A stretch of 64,000 nt of DNA. Origin: Candidatus Heimdallarchaeota archaeon. GTDB taxonomy: Archaea; Asgardarchaeota; Heimdallarchaeia; Heimdallarchaeales; Kariarchaeaceae. The notes under the pieces were generated by a model that saw nothing but the letters and a program-made list of their open reading frames with translations, did no database searches and had not been told where the DNA came from. Every line of letters starts with the position of its first letter. Within the stretch, counting starts at the first letter, position 1. Where the stretch lies: assembly GCA_026702845.1 (NCBI GenBank), contig JADCLS010000017.1, forward strand, positions 1 to 64,000, read 5' to 3'. Shown here in pieces: positions 16,743 to 25,257 of this stretch. Position numbers and translations under genes: made by a program.

Positions 16743-17962
16743 TGGCAGAAGTTACATCATTCATGATATTTTTCATGATTATCACTGTTTTCTCATTACA
16801 TGTGGTGTTATTGGCCATGGAGATAGTGATGTCACTGCTTGCATTGATATTTGAATTCTTCAACAAATCATCTCATGATCTGACTGAGAAGGTGACTCCC
16901 AAGTACTTGAAATTTATTGGTATCAACTATGCATCACAGCAGGTGTATCTTACTGCATCCACAGTATTTGTACTTGCTTTCTTCCCCAATTCTCTAGTAT
17001 TTGCAGGAAAGGCACTGTTCTATCCCCTGACTTTCTTGGTGACAGTATTTGCCATCAGATTGGCCTTCCTAGCCTACTACTACTACGGTAGGGGAACGCT
17101 ATCAGATGGAATGCTAAAAATCATGGGTCTTCTCTGGACTTTATCAGGTGTAGTATTGCTCTATCTTGATACCATTCTGCTAGGCTGGTTAAGTAATCCA
17201 GTAGGTATAGAGAGTGTTGATGCGGATATGGTACCCACTATGAATGTGGCTGCCACCTTCTTCAATCCTGTATCATTTGGTCTTCTTCTGCTTCTGGTTG
17301 CTTTTGCAGTAACCATTGGCTTGAATTTGTTAGCATTTATTCACATCACCCGAGTCAACAAGATAACCGATGAGGATACAGCAGCTGAGGATTTTGTTTC
17401 CATGCAGTATCTCAAGTTTGCTTTCTTCACAGGCATTGCTGTGGTCGTAACCATAGTCATTTACGTGCTCATACTTCTGGGAAATGCTAGATACAAATTT
17501 GATAGCCTATTTGGGGTAAATGATGCAGCAGGTAGCCTCAATGTATTATGGATGGTACTTCTCGCAGTAGTGCTCTATCTAGTCCACATGTTCTTCTCCT
17601 TCAAATGGTGGAGTAATAACAAGGACAAGAACTCACTCAGTGAGGTGGCTGATGCGGATAAGAAGAATGTATTTTTCCAGACCCTTGCCATCACTCTATC
17701 CTTTGCAGTTCTCGTCATTGCAGATTTCATCTCTCAAACCCCCTATCTGGTTGTTGCACCTGATCTAGAGGCAACTGTACCCTTTGTTAATGTGGTCAAA
17801 GGAGTAAATGAGAGAGCTGCATCCATAGATGTGTATTCAGTGGGTATCTTTGCCATGTTTCCATTAATCGCTGCATTTGGAGTATGGGTATACTTCTTCT
17901 TCTCTGGTATGTTAAGTGACAAGCCACTAGACAGGAAAAATCTGGCTGGAATAATTGAATAA
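16742..17962 (+). CDS. cydB: Cytochrome bd-type oxidase subunit II (CydB-like)
   Basis: A 406-residue membrane protein with about nine hydrophobic helices. It is more diverged than CydA, but the segment ASQQVYLTASTVFVLAFFP corresponds to the CydB GNQVWLITAGGALFAAWP helix and is followed by a matching FYPLTFLVTVFAIRLAF helix. With CydA it forms the oxidase core. The ATG shares its A with the cydA TAA. The other possibility is a lineage-specific second subunit unrelated to CydB, but the operon position and this helix argue against that. Confidence 0.8.
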   Translation: MAEVTSFMIFFMIITVFSLHVVLLAMEIVMSLLALIFEFFNKSSHDLTEKVTPKYLKFIGINYASQQVYLTASTVFVLAFFPNSLVFAGKALFYPLTFLVTVFAIRLAFLAYYYYGRGTLSDGMLKIMGLLWTLSGVVLLYLDTILLGWLSNPVGIESVDADMVPTMNVAATFFNPVSFGLLLLLVAFAVTIGLNLLAFIHITRVNKITDEDTAAEDFVSMQYLKFAFFTGIAVVVTIVIYVLILLGNARYKFDSLFGVNDAAGSLNVLWMVLLAVVLYLVHMFFSFKWWSNNKDKNSLSEVADADKKNVFFQTLAITLSFAVLVIADFISQTPYLVVAPDLEATVPFVNVVKGVNERAASIDVYSVGIFAMFPLIAAFGVWVYFFFSGMLSDKPLDRKNLAGIIE

Positions 17963-18036
17963 TCAACTATAATTTCCTAGGTATTTCATATATATAATAA
18001 CAGAATTGATTTATTGAATATCCTGAATCCAAACTT

Positions 18037-18186
18037 ATGGAGTATAACTGGACCTATTCTGTGGGAATACTTCTTTTATCCACATTAATCAGTCTGATTG
18101 CTTCATACTATTCAGCAAAGGGATTCCGACAGGATCGTTACCCGCATTTCTTATTCATGATCTATTTTTTTTACAAAATATTTTGA
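18037..18186 (+). CDS. 49-residue single-span membrane protein, candidate small oxidase subunit
   Basis: An ATG at 18037 opens a 49-codon frame (MEYNWTYSVGILLLSTLISL) ending in TGA at 18184. It has one clear transmembrane helix (about residues 8-25) and a basic, aromatic tail (GFRQDRYPHFLF). It lies 74 bases after cydB on the same strand. Cytochrome bd oxidases usually carry a one-helix small subunit (CydX, CydS or CydH), encoded beside cydAB; size, topology and position fit. No sequence identity to CydX is visible beyond an aromatic N-terminus, and no clear ribosome site precedes the ATG. Confidence 0.45.
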   Translation: MEYNWTYSVGILLLSTLISLIASYYSAKGFRQDRYPHFLFMIYFFYKIF

Positions 18187-18191
18187 TTTGC

Positions 18192-18465
18192 CTGTTAGTT
18201 CATTCTAACCAGTTGTCGCCAACACTCAATCGAGTTGATCAGAAAGTTGTACAAAAGTACGGTTCCTATGTCCCACTACTCGAGATGGGGTTTCCAGGCT
18301 TTCTGGCAGATCATCCGCTAACTTACGTTGCATTTACCAGTCGTTCTTTCGAACTTATAGACTTCTCTTGCGAGCTTTTGGAATCTTAATCGCTTTTCCG
18401 TACTCTAGGAGTGACAGGGAAGAAGTTTCCTAGTCCATTATCCTCCAATCATTTGATTTTGAGGA
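18192..18465 (-). ncRNA. Strongly structured segment, possible non-coding RNA
   Basis: About 275 bases hold at least seven short hairpins: 18192-18212 (CTGTTAG/CTAACCAG), about 18222-18236, a GTAC/GTAC hairpin near 18250-18261, CCCA/TGGG near 18274-18292, CCAG/CTGG near 18296-18308, GTTC/GAAC near 18343-18354, CTC/GAG near 18365-18374, a CTAGGA/TCCTAG stem near 18401-18433, and an 8-bp TTATCCTC/GAGGATAA stem at about 18439-18470. On the minus strand two loops become GAAA and GCAA tetraloops, and TTTATATA near 18490 would be a suitable TATA box; on the plus strand the last stem is followed by TTATTTTTAG. Strand is therefore uncertain. I found no complete RNase P or SRP signature. Confidence 0.4.
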
Positions 18466-18572
18466 TAAGATAACTATTATTTTTAGTATATAAACCTCTG
18501 AAGTTAATTTGCTTTCTTCTATATTCTATCAGCTTGAGAATATGATCTTAACATTTTGTCAAAATTTAATTC

Positions 18573-19529
18573 ATGTCTATGGCCTGGGGTATTGTATCAT
18601 TAAGCAGTATGTTACTGGCAATTTCGTATTTATTGCTGAATTTTATCATCTACAAGATAGCCATCATTTCTACAGTGCTCATTTTATTTGCCTTGACTGG
18701 TCTTGTGGATACTATATCCAGATCTAGGATACAACTGTCAAAGATAGTTGTTAACACTGCGTTGACCACAGCATTACTTATTTTCTCCATGGAGGATGAT
18801 GCAGTCCTTGAGAACCTATCCTTACTTGGAGAGCGATCTCCTGCATTAAACGGACATTTTGCACTGGTATCTTCATTATTATTTGCCCTGGCTAGTCTGT
18901 ACTGGATATACTATATGGTGAGGATTCACCTCAAAATACCTTCTTCTTTGAAATTCATGTCAGGAATAAATGTTTTAGGTGCATTTTTAGCAGGCCCTGT
19001 ATCTGCATTAATTTTTATTTCAGGTATAATATGGTATCTCCCAGGTTTGGATTACCTGTTACTGTCCATTGGTGCCATCATTTGCACTTTTGCCTTTTCT
19101 CGAGAGCCTAAACTAGGTTATGTTCTTCCATTTGAAACCTATGCTTTGATTGTTTTTGATAGAGAATCAGGTGTTCCTATCTATCATTACTACTGGAGTG
19201 ATCTCATCAATGCCAGTTTTATATCAGGCATACTCAAGGCTATTTCTTCAATACTTGATGAATCGCTCAATAAAGGTGCAGTAAAATCTATTCGACTTGA
19301 TGAAGCAGTAGTAATTATCAATTCAATTCACTCAGATCGAGTTGCATTTGCGTTAATTAGCAGTTATAGGAACACCATGATTAATTTTGCCTTGAATGAA
19401 TTTGCTAAGGATTTCACCAATAAATACAGAGAACAGCTTCTCCGTAAGATTCACAAACATTCAGACTATCGTGATGCAGATAAATTAATTGATAAAGATT
19501 TTCCATTTATTATTACAAGAACAGCTTAA
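18573..19529 (+). CDS. Membrane protein with cytosolic longin/MglB-like domain
   Basis: A 318-residue protein with about six transmembrane helices in residues 5-180, followed by a soluble C-terminal domain of about 135 residues. That domain starts with a strand and turn (YALIVFDRESGVPIYHYYW), continues with a helix (FISGILKAISSILDES) and ends with strands and a long amphipathic helix, the order of a longin/roadblock-type fold. Such domains in Asgard archaea are thought to bind small GTPases or form dimers. A TATA box (TATATAAA at about 18487) precedes it. It may be a membrane platform for a Ras-like GTPase; that is inference. Confidence 0.6.
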   Translation: MSMAWGIVSLSSMLLAISYLLLNFIIYKIAIISTVLILFALTGLVDTISRSRIQLSKIVVNTALTTALLIFSMEDDAVLENLSLLGERSPALNGHFALVSSLLFALASLYWIYYMVRIHLKIPSSLKFMSGINVLGAFLAGPVSALIFISGIIWYLPGLDYLLLSIGAIICTFAFSREPKLGYVLPFETYALIVFDRESGVPIYHYYWSDLINASFISGILKAISSILDESLNKGAVKSIRLDEAVVIINSIHSDRVAFALISSYRNTMINFALNEFAKDFTNKYREQLLRKIHKHSDYRDADKLIDKDFPFIITRTA

Positions 19530-19555
19530 TATTGTGGTCAGGATATATTGAATTA

Positions 19556-20422
19556 ATGCCATTAGAGAGCATCTATTTCCTTCCCCATGGTGGAGTAATC
19601 GTTCCTGAGTTGGAACCAAACCGAACTGAAGATGCAGATCTACTCCATGATACAATGAATGAAGTAGGTAAGGAGATTAAAGAAGATGGAATACAGGTGA
19701 TAATTCTGACCAGTCCACATGGATATGTTGTCAACGAACAATACCTAGTATATTTCCACAATGTATTTGAATCCTGGGAGGTAATAAGTGTAGCTGATAA
19801 TCCGTTGCAGAAGCAAGTAGAGCGCAGATTATGGCAGGGAAATCTACAAATTGCACAGATACTCAATCAGACTTTTGTCAGCCTGGGTATTGATTCTACC
19901 CCATTACTTCTTGGCGATCCCAATTATCCCTTCAAACTAGGTTGGGGTGAGACCATCCCACTTTCCTATATTGCAGATCAGGAGGGCCCAAATGTTGTCA
20001 TTTTTGCTCTTCCCATGGATAGAAAGGAGCAGTTCAGAGCTGAGTTAACAGGAATTGGCCAGGTAATTGATGAGATTGTGAATTCAGAGATATTCAATAA
20101 TGTCAAGGTGAGTTTGGTGATTTCAGGAGATCTGTCACATCGACATGATAAAGATCATGAGTATGGATTTCATGAATTATCTGCCCCATTTGATGAGGAG
20201 GCCATGCAATGGATGAAACAGGCAGAGGGAAAGTTACTTGATAAGATGTATGAGAAGGAGGATGACGCTGCACCTTGTGGATTGATGGGAATGAATATCA
20301 TTCAGGGCATACTTGACAAGCATCCTGATACTTGGGAATCTACCAGAGCTGTCTATGGCAAACCGACCTATTTTGGTATGGGTATTGGAACATGGAAGAA
20401 ACGCAATCAGGTAACAGAATAA
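19556..20422 (+). CDS. Memo/LigB-like family protein (class III extradiol dioxygenase fold)
   Basis: About 288 residues when started at the ATG at 19556 (MPLESIYFLPHGGVIVPE); an upstream TTG at 19532 would add eight residues. The sequence carries conserved His-containing loops of the LigB/Memo fold: LPHGG near the N-terminus, TSPHGY, and SGDLSHRH in the second half, with LGWGETIPLSY between them. Extradiol dioxygenases use such His/Glu sites to bind iron, whereas Memo and related archaeal proteins may have non-dioxygenase roles. No aromatic degradation genes are nearby, so a Memo-like function is more likely. Its end overlaps the convergent aIF2-beta gene. Confidence 0.75.
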   Translation: MPLESIYFLPHGGVIVPELEPNRTEDADLLHDTMNEVGKEIKEDGIQVIILTSPHGYVVNEQYLVYFHNVFESWEVISVADNPLQKQVERRLWQGNLQIAQILNQTFVSLGIDSTPLLLGDPNYPFKLGWGETIPLSYIADQEGPNVVIFALPMDRKEQFRAELTGIGQVIDEIVNSEIFNNVKVSLVISGDLSHRHDKDHEYGFHELSAPFDEEAMQWMKQAEGKLLDKMYEKEDDAAPCGLMGMNIIQGILDKHPDTWESTRAVYGKPTYFGMGIGTWKKRNQVTE

Positions 20423-20784
20423 TTTCTACCACAAGCTGCACAAGTGATTTTTTTCTTTTTGAGTAGAGTATCCGGTTTCCCACAGAATTTACATATGATA
20501 TATTTGGATAAAAACTCACCGAGTACCTGCTCCAAATCTCCACGTGACACACTTCGCTTGATCACCAACTGGGTCCCATCAATTTTTGTTGGAGCTCCCA
20601 ATGTTTGAGAGATAAATTTTTTTACCAATGATGGTTCTCGCCTGAGTTTATTACATAATTGATCAAAATGTTTGAGTAGAGTATCAGATCCCTGTTGCTC
20701 TGTTTGTATACGTATGCCCTGCCGTAATCCCTCGGGGAGGTCATTAAGTGCATCAAATGGTGATTCTATATCATCCCAGCTCAT
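20407..20784 (-). CDS. aIF2-beta/eIF5-domain translation factor
   Basis: A 125-residue protein matching archaeal translation initiation factor 2 subunit beta. An N-terminal helix is followed by the central domain (SLVKKFISQTLGAPTKIDG, then a strand and helix ending FLSKYIICKFCGKPDT) and a C-terminal zinc ribbon with Cys98, 101, 115 and 118. aIF2-beta joins the gamma and alpha subunits to deliver initiator tRNA. It is shorter than many homologues (about 135-140), with a compact zinc loop (KKKKITCAACG). Its start overlaps the upstream longin-like gene by four bases (ATGA). Confidence 0.85.
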   Translation of the reverse strand: MSWDDIESPFDALNDLPEGLRQGIRIQTEQQGSDTLLKHFDQLCNKLRREPSLVKKFISQTLGAPTKIDGTQLVIKRSVSRGDLEQVLGEFLSKYIICKFCGKPDTLLKKKKITCAACGRNYSVT

Positions 20785-21278
20785 AGCAACTCACGTATCT
20801 TTTGGATCACACCGAGTAGACCTCTTTTAGATGTCTTCTCTTCATCCTGCATACTATAAAAGGAGCTGATTTGATTGGAAACCAGACCTAGTTCCCTCAA
20901 ATCTTTGCTAAATTCCAAAAAATCATCTGGTTGTACTATATCGGATATCTCCCCGGGAAATCTCTTATTAAAGCGTACTAATGCCTCTTGAAGAAGTTTC
21001 TGTATCTGTTTTGAGTCTACCTCCTTAGGATGAAAACCTACAAATAGAAGCTGTTTACTATGTTCAATTTCGAAATTTAATTGTATATTGGAAAAATCGA
21101 TCTTGGTGAGGACTTCTTCATCAAAGGCCTCTTGTGAGAAACTATACAACGCTGATAGGAATGCCGTTTGGAGTTGATGTTGGCCAAGATGTTTCATACA
21201 ATAGTCACTACCTGTACAGCCAGCGTAAATAGGAATTCCTGATGATTTCATCAGGATTAAATCATATGCCTGTGTCAT
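20781..21278 (-). CDS. Longin/roadblock-like protein
   Basis: A 165-residue soluble protein. Residues 5-110 follow the longin pattern: a first strand and turn (LILMKSSGIPIYAGC), a helix (LQTAFLSALYSFSQEAF), strands (LNFEIEHSKQLLFVGF) and a long helix (QIQKLLQEALVRFNKRF). A variable tail of about 45 residues follows. In Asgard archaea such domains occur as stand-alone GTPase partners or scaffolds. Translational coupling to aIF2-beta is notable but its meaning is unknown. Family assignment is by pattern only. Confidence 0.6.
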   Translation of the reverse strand: MTQAYDLILMKSSGIPIYAGCTGSDYCMKHLGQHQLQTAFLSALYSFSQEAFDEEVLTKIDFSNIQLNFEIEHSKQLLFVGFHPKEVDSKQIQKLLQEALVRFNKRFPGEISDIVQPDDFLEFSKDLRELGLVSNQISSFYSMQDEEKTSKRGLLGVIQKIRELL

Positions 21279-21371
21279 TACTGTATATTCATACTATTTA
21301 ATTATAAATTTCAACTCTCTCATCCATACTATTACACAATCAGTTCCTTTTTTTTGAATTATCAGCGATGA

Positions 21372-22718
21372 TTATATTTGATCCAGGGTCACATTGCTTG
21401 CAGATGTACGCAATCCTAGGAAAAGGACTACTCCTCCAAGCAGAATCAATATTGAAGATAACAGAAATACCATTTCTGCACCTAAAATTGTGATTGTGGA
21501 TGATAGTTCGATATTCTTCTTATATGATAGATCATACAGCACTCCACCAAAAATAGGGCCTACTGTTGATCCTAAATTGAAATTTGCCTGAACAATACCA
21601 AATTCCTTTCCTCGGTGAATTTCATCAAAGTAATCCACTTGAAGTGATCTAAACGCTGGTTGCATGGCACTAAAAAATACTTTGAGGATCAGAAATTGCA
21701 CAATCAGGAATATTATCGTAGTTCCAATTTGTATTCCCAATAATGGCATAACAATAGCTACTCCTACGGCAGATCCGAAAACCACATTTTTCTTCTTTAA
21801 CTTATCACTCAATAAGCCACCAATAGGTGCACCTACTAAAGAAATCAAACTAATCACAGCTATAATAAGAGTAATTGAGGCAGGATCAAGAAGATAATAA
21901 TCCTCAAGAAAGAGTACCATTATTGGCAACAGCAGAGCAGACCCCATACCATTGGTAAATGCGATAGTATAGATGGAATAATGTCTTCGATTACGATTGT
22001 AATCCTCAGATTTCAGGATTTTCCTCAGCACAGCTGGGCTGCGTATTATCACCCATACAATTGCCTTTACTGCATCAATATAACCAGAGTTTTTCTTTGG
22101 ATCATGAACATACTTCAGGATGATAATTAGGCAACAAAGGGAGATAATACCAACAACCATGAAAGTAAATCGGAATGCAAGATCCTCTGCAATTGATTGG
22201 CTGGTAAAGCCCGTATACACGAAATAGCCTATAAATGGCCCGAGTGTAGTTCCTGCAAGCATTGACAGCATATATTTGCCAAGATTGCGCCCTGATTGAT
22301 CCTCCTCTGATAAATCTGCCACAAGGGCCTCACCCAGAACCCACACTGATGCTGTTGCTATGCCTTGGATTAATCGTAAAAGCACAAACCCCAAAAAACT
22401 GGTCATAAGCCCATAGAGTGACATTATTATCGCATATAGGAGCATACCTAGCACAATTAGGGGTTTTCTTCCGACATTATCTGATAATTCACCAAATGCT
22501 GGATTCAAGAGTAATTGAATGAATTTGGATGCAGCAGTGATAATACCAATCTGCAAAGCAATACCCAGAGTAATCCATCCAAAATGAATAGGATTGAGTA
22601 TATCATTGAGGTATAGTGGAAAGAAGGGTATGATGATGGAAAACCCTGTGACTGATATGAACGAGGCGAGATAGAGGGCCTTAAGTCCACTATCCTGTTG
22701 ATTTTTTGTTAGATTCAT
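21372..22718 (-). CDS. Major facilitator superfamily transporter (drug:H+ antiporter type)
   Basis: A 448-residue protein with about 12 transmembrane helices. The MFS signature loop between helices 2 and 3 is present (FGELSDNVGRKPLIVLG) and is partly repeated in the second half (IGGLLSDKLKKKNVVFG). Members of this DHA1-like branch export drugs or metabolites using the proton gradient. It starts 12 bases after the stop of the rifampicin-phosphotransferase-like gene on the same strand, so both are probably one operon. That context suggests export or detoxification of a shared compound. The substrate is unknown. Confidence 0.85.
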   Translation of the reverse strand: MNLTKNQQDSGLKALYLASFISVTGFSIIIPFFPLYLNDILNPIHFGWITLGIALQIGIITAASKFIQLLLNPAFGELSDNVGRKPLIVLGMLLYAIIMSLYGLMTSFLGFVLLRLIQGIATASVWVLGEALVADLSEEDQSGRNLGKYMLSMLAGTTLGPFIGYFVYTGFTSQSIAEDLAFRFTFMVVGIISLCCLIIILKYVHDPKKNSGYIDAVKAIVWVIIRSPAVLRKILKSEDYNRNRRHYSIYTIAFTNGMGSALLLPIMVLFLEDYYLLDPASITLIIAVISLISLVGAPIGGLLSDKLKKKNVVFGSAVGVAIVMPLLGIQIGTTIIFLIVQFLILKVFFSAMQPAFRSLQVDYFDEIHRGKEFGIVQANFNLGSTVGPIFGGVLYDLSYKKNIELSSTITILGAEMVFLLSSILILLGGVVLFLGLRTSASNVTLDQI

Positions 22719-22730
22719 ACTGAACCACTC

Positions 22731-25061
22731 CTAGCTTAAAATCATAACAGTACCTTTTGTACCATCGATTCTCACCCGATTTCCAGTTTTTAACAAATGG
22801 GTTGCATTCTTACTTCCCACAACAGCAGGTATACCCAGCTCTCTGGCAACAATCGCTGCATGGGATAGAGTAGCTCCAGAATCTGTGATTACTCCAGCAA
22901 GTTTAGGAAAGATTGGTGTCCAACCAACATTGGTAGTTGATGTAACCAATATCTCACCCTTTTGAATATCCATTGCTTCCTCGGGTGTGTGTACCAAACG
23001 AACCACACCTTCAACTATCCCAGCTGATCCTGGATATCCCACAATATCTGCATCCAGATTTATCTTTGCTCCTCTCATAGGAACGAGATCATAATTTCTA
23101 TTTGGGTCATTTGCCCAAGTATAGGGATCAAACCCACTACCAATCCATTCTGGAAGGGCTGGGAGAGCTTTAACTTTCTTAAAATTTTGTTTTCTGATCT
23201 CAATTTTTTGTTGAGGTATGTCCTTACCTTTCAATGAGGTCAGTATCTCATCGATATTCAAGAAGAAGATTTCATCCCCTAATTCAAGGAGTTTTCCAGC
23301 TTGGAGCAACATTATTCTGAAACTAGCTAAGAGTCTAGTTAGGGAGGATCTTGTGTTCTCACGCATTTCTGTAATTTCGAGAATCTCTGAGATCTGTTTT
23401 CGCAATTTTCTAGATTTCTTTCCATCTACAGAAGCCATCACCTCATTCCATATTGCATCAAAAGTACCAGTGCTCTTCTTCAGGGAAACATTGATATCAA
23501 TCTCTGCTAGTTGGTATTGCTTAATCTGTTCTGCTACCCATTTAGGATCCTCATAGGGTCTGGGATAGGATAGATAATTTTCATAAGCAGATCGATGACC
23601 ATAGGTATTGATAAATTCCTCCTCAGTAATCTCGTTGTTAATTAATTTGTGTACTCCCACAATCGGTGCGATACTTTCAAGTTGACTGGATACTCCACTC
23701 ATATGAGAAATTATGACATCTCTCTGCTCTTCTCCAACCTCTTTTGTCAATTCTCCTCTGAGTTTGTTCACCTTACCCATGAATCTCTCATTCATGTAAT
23801 CCATGATTGTTAGGATATTCCAATATTGCTCGATCAATTCACGGTATAGGGGTTCAATATCATCCACACCATACTGAGAGATATTCTTGAGAAGATACCT
23901 ATGCTTTGTGTGGATATTTTCAAATATTTCAAGTCGATTCTTGACTAATTTACTCTTCTTGAATTCAACTTTAATTTCTTTTACCATGAGATTTTTGATG
24001 AAATCCCATGTACCAAATGTTTTTACAGCGAATTCCTGTGGGATCTCATTAAACAGGCTGATAATATACTCATCACATTTATCCTTGTTTCGAAGAACTT
24101 TTTTCATTACTGAATACATGAAGGTAAAATTGACATAAATGATCCCGCCGATGAAGCCATAAGGTTGAATTCCTGCCAATGATTGTCTGTTCATGAATAA
24201 CTTCCAGATCGACCAGGAAGCTGGAGTAAGAGGATATGGTAGAATATCCAGTGTCATTCGATTCGTCCAGATATAATCTCCAAGTTTTGATGCATTCTCA
24301 TCCCAGAGATCTTCACCTCCAGCATATAAGGTAGTAATTGGTCTGGTCTGTAATAAATACACCTCATTATTATAAATGGCCCATTCAATATCTTGTTCTT
24401 CATTATACAACTCAACAAGTTGGTTTCCTAGATGTAGCAATCTTGGAGCGTATTTCCTGAGCAATTCAGGCCCCTCATAGGATAGAGTTTTCTTATCAAG
24501 CTTGAACTCCTCAGCATTAACAGCACCAGATACAAGTTGCTCTCCTAATCCATGGACATAATTGCCAAGCATGATTTCCCTGTTTCCAGTGACTGGATCT
24601 GAGGTGAATAACACACCAGAGATCTCAGATTGAATCATTATTTGTATGACAATAGCTATTTTATGTGAGAAATCAATATTGTGAGTCTTAGAATAGGTAA
24701 TCACCCGTTCAGAGTCCTTAGAATGATACACTTCATATATTGCATCTAGAATTTCATCATCAGATTGTACATTCAGTACTGTCTCAAATTCACCTGCAAA
24801 GGATGCCTCAGCGGAATCCTCTGCTAATGCAGATGATCTGACTGCAAATTTAACTCCATTTATCCTGAATATATTCAAATCCCTTTGAATTTGTTTCCAA
24901 GTTTCATCATCGAGCTTATCGTTTTTGAAAGCACCAGGAAGTATAACCAGTCCATTTGGAACATTCAATCCCCTGTTAAACAATTCAATGAGTCTTAACC
25001 CCTTTCCTCCAGCTTGTGCTGTAAGTATATTATCCTCGAAGAGTACATAATTTTTTTCCAT
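22731..25061 (-). CDS. Rifampicin phosphotransferase-like/PEP synthase-related dikinase
   Basis: About 776 residues from the ATG at 25061 (MEKNYVLFED), chosen over an upstream start because the family begins there. Domains in order: PPDK_N ATP-grasp domain (about 1-310; GGKGLRLIEL, FAVRSSALAEDSAEASFAGEFET, LFTSDPVTGN), a helical middle domain, and a C-terminal swivelling phosphohistidine domain with GATLSHAAIVARELGIPAVVG (catalytic His near 734). A PEP-synthase TIM barrel is absent. This is the three-part layout of rifampicin phosphotransferase, which uses ATP to phosphorylate a small molecule. The target is unknown. Operon with an MFS exporter; divergent from a MarR-type regulator. Confidence 0.8.
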   Translation of the reverse strand: MEKNYVLFEDNILTAQAGGKGLRLIELFNRGLNVPNGLVILPGAFKNDKLDDETWKQIQRDLNIFRINGVKFAVRSSALAEDSAEASFAGEFETVLNVQSDDEILDAIYEVYHSKDSERVITYSKTHNIDFSHKIAIVIQIMIQSEISGVLFTSDPVTGNREIMLGNYVHGLGEQLVSGAVNAEEFKLDKKTLSYEGPELLRKYAPRLLHLGNQLVELYNEEQDIEWAIYNNEVYLLQTRPITTLYAGGEDLWDENASKLGDYIWTNRMTLDILPYPLTPASWSIWKLFMNRQSLAGIQPYGFIGGIIYVNFTFMYSVMKKVLRNKDKCDEYIISLFNEIPQEFAVKTFGTWDFIKNLMVKEIKVEFKKSKLVKNRLEIFENIHTKHRYLLKNISQYGVDDIEPLYRELIEQYWNILTIMDYMNERFMGKVNKLRGELTKEVGEEQRDVIISHMSGVSSQLESIAPIVGVHKLINNEITEEEFINTYGHRSAYENYLSYPRPYEDPKWVAEQIKQYQLAEIDINVSLKKSTGTFDAIWNEVMASVDGKKSRKLRKQISEILEITEMRENTRSSLTRLLASFRIMLLQAGKLLELGDEIFFLNIDEILTSLKGKDIPQQKIEIRKQNFKKVKALPALPEWIGSGFDPYTWANDPNRNYDLVPMRGAKINLDADIVGYPGSAGIVEGVVRLVHTPEEAMDIQKGEILVTSTTNVGWTPIFPKLAGVITDSGATLSHAAIVARELGIPAVVGSKNATHLLKTGNRVRIDGTKGTVMILS

Positions 25062-25156
25062 TTTAATCACCAATTTCAATTTGCTGCAACTTAGTTGCAT
25101 CACTATGAAAATAATTGGTTTCCTAAATATATATACTTATCTAAGGTCCTAGAATA

Positions 25157-25176
25157 ATTTGCAAAATTTTGCAAAT
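25157..25176. promoter_or_regulatory. Perfect 20-bp palindrome, candidate operator
   Basis: ATTTGCAAAATTTTGCAAAT is a perfect inverted repeat in the 196-bp divergent region between the phosphotransferase-like gene and the GbsR/MarR-type regulator. A leftward TATA box (TATATATA near 25130) lies just beside it and a rightward AT-rich box near 25214 lies about 40 bases away. A half-site-like ATGCAAAA occurs at about 25200. It is well placed to be the binding site through which the regulator controls both directions. Confidence 0.65.
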
Positions 25177-25257
25177 CATTTTTGAAATAATGCTTTTTGA
25201 ATGCAAAAATATGAAATCTTTAAATAACTCTATCACCATAACTTACATGAGATAATT

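Noticed and set aside
18183..18389. 68-codon ORF on the plus strand within the structured segment
   Set aside because: It overlaps the dense hairpin cluster, has no recognisable domain, uses mixed codon preferences and starts within the small cyd-linked ORF; the RNA explanation is better.
18192..18470. RNase P RNA or SRP RNA
   Set aside because: The minus strand loosely recalls P8/P9 and CR-II, but no P4 pairing (GGAAAGUCC with GGCUUA) or SRP helix 8 motif (GGAAG and AGCAG) is found on either strand, so I did not name it.
22731..25061. Phosphoenolpyruvate synthase for gluconeogenesis
   Set aside because: The order is ATP-grasp, helical middle domain, phosphohistidine domain at the C-terminus; the PEP-binding TIM barrel is missing and the operon partner is an exporter.
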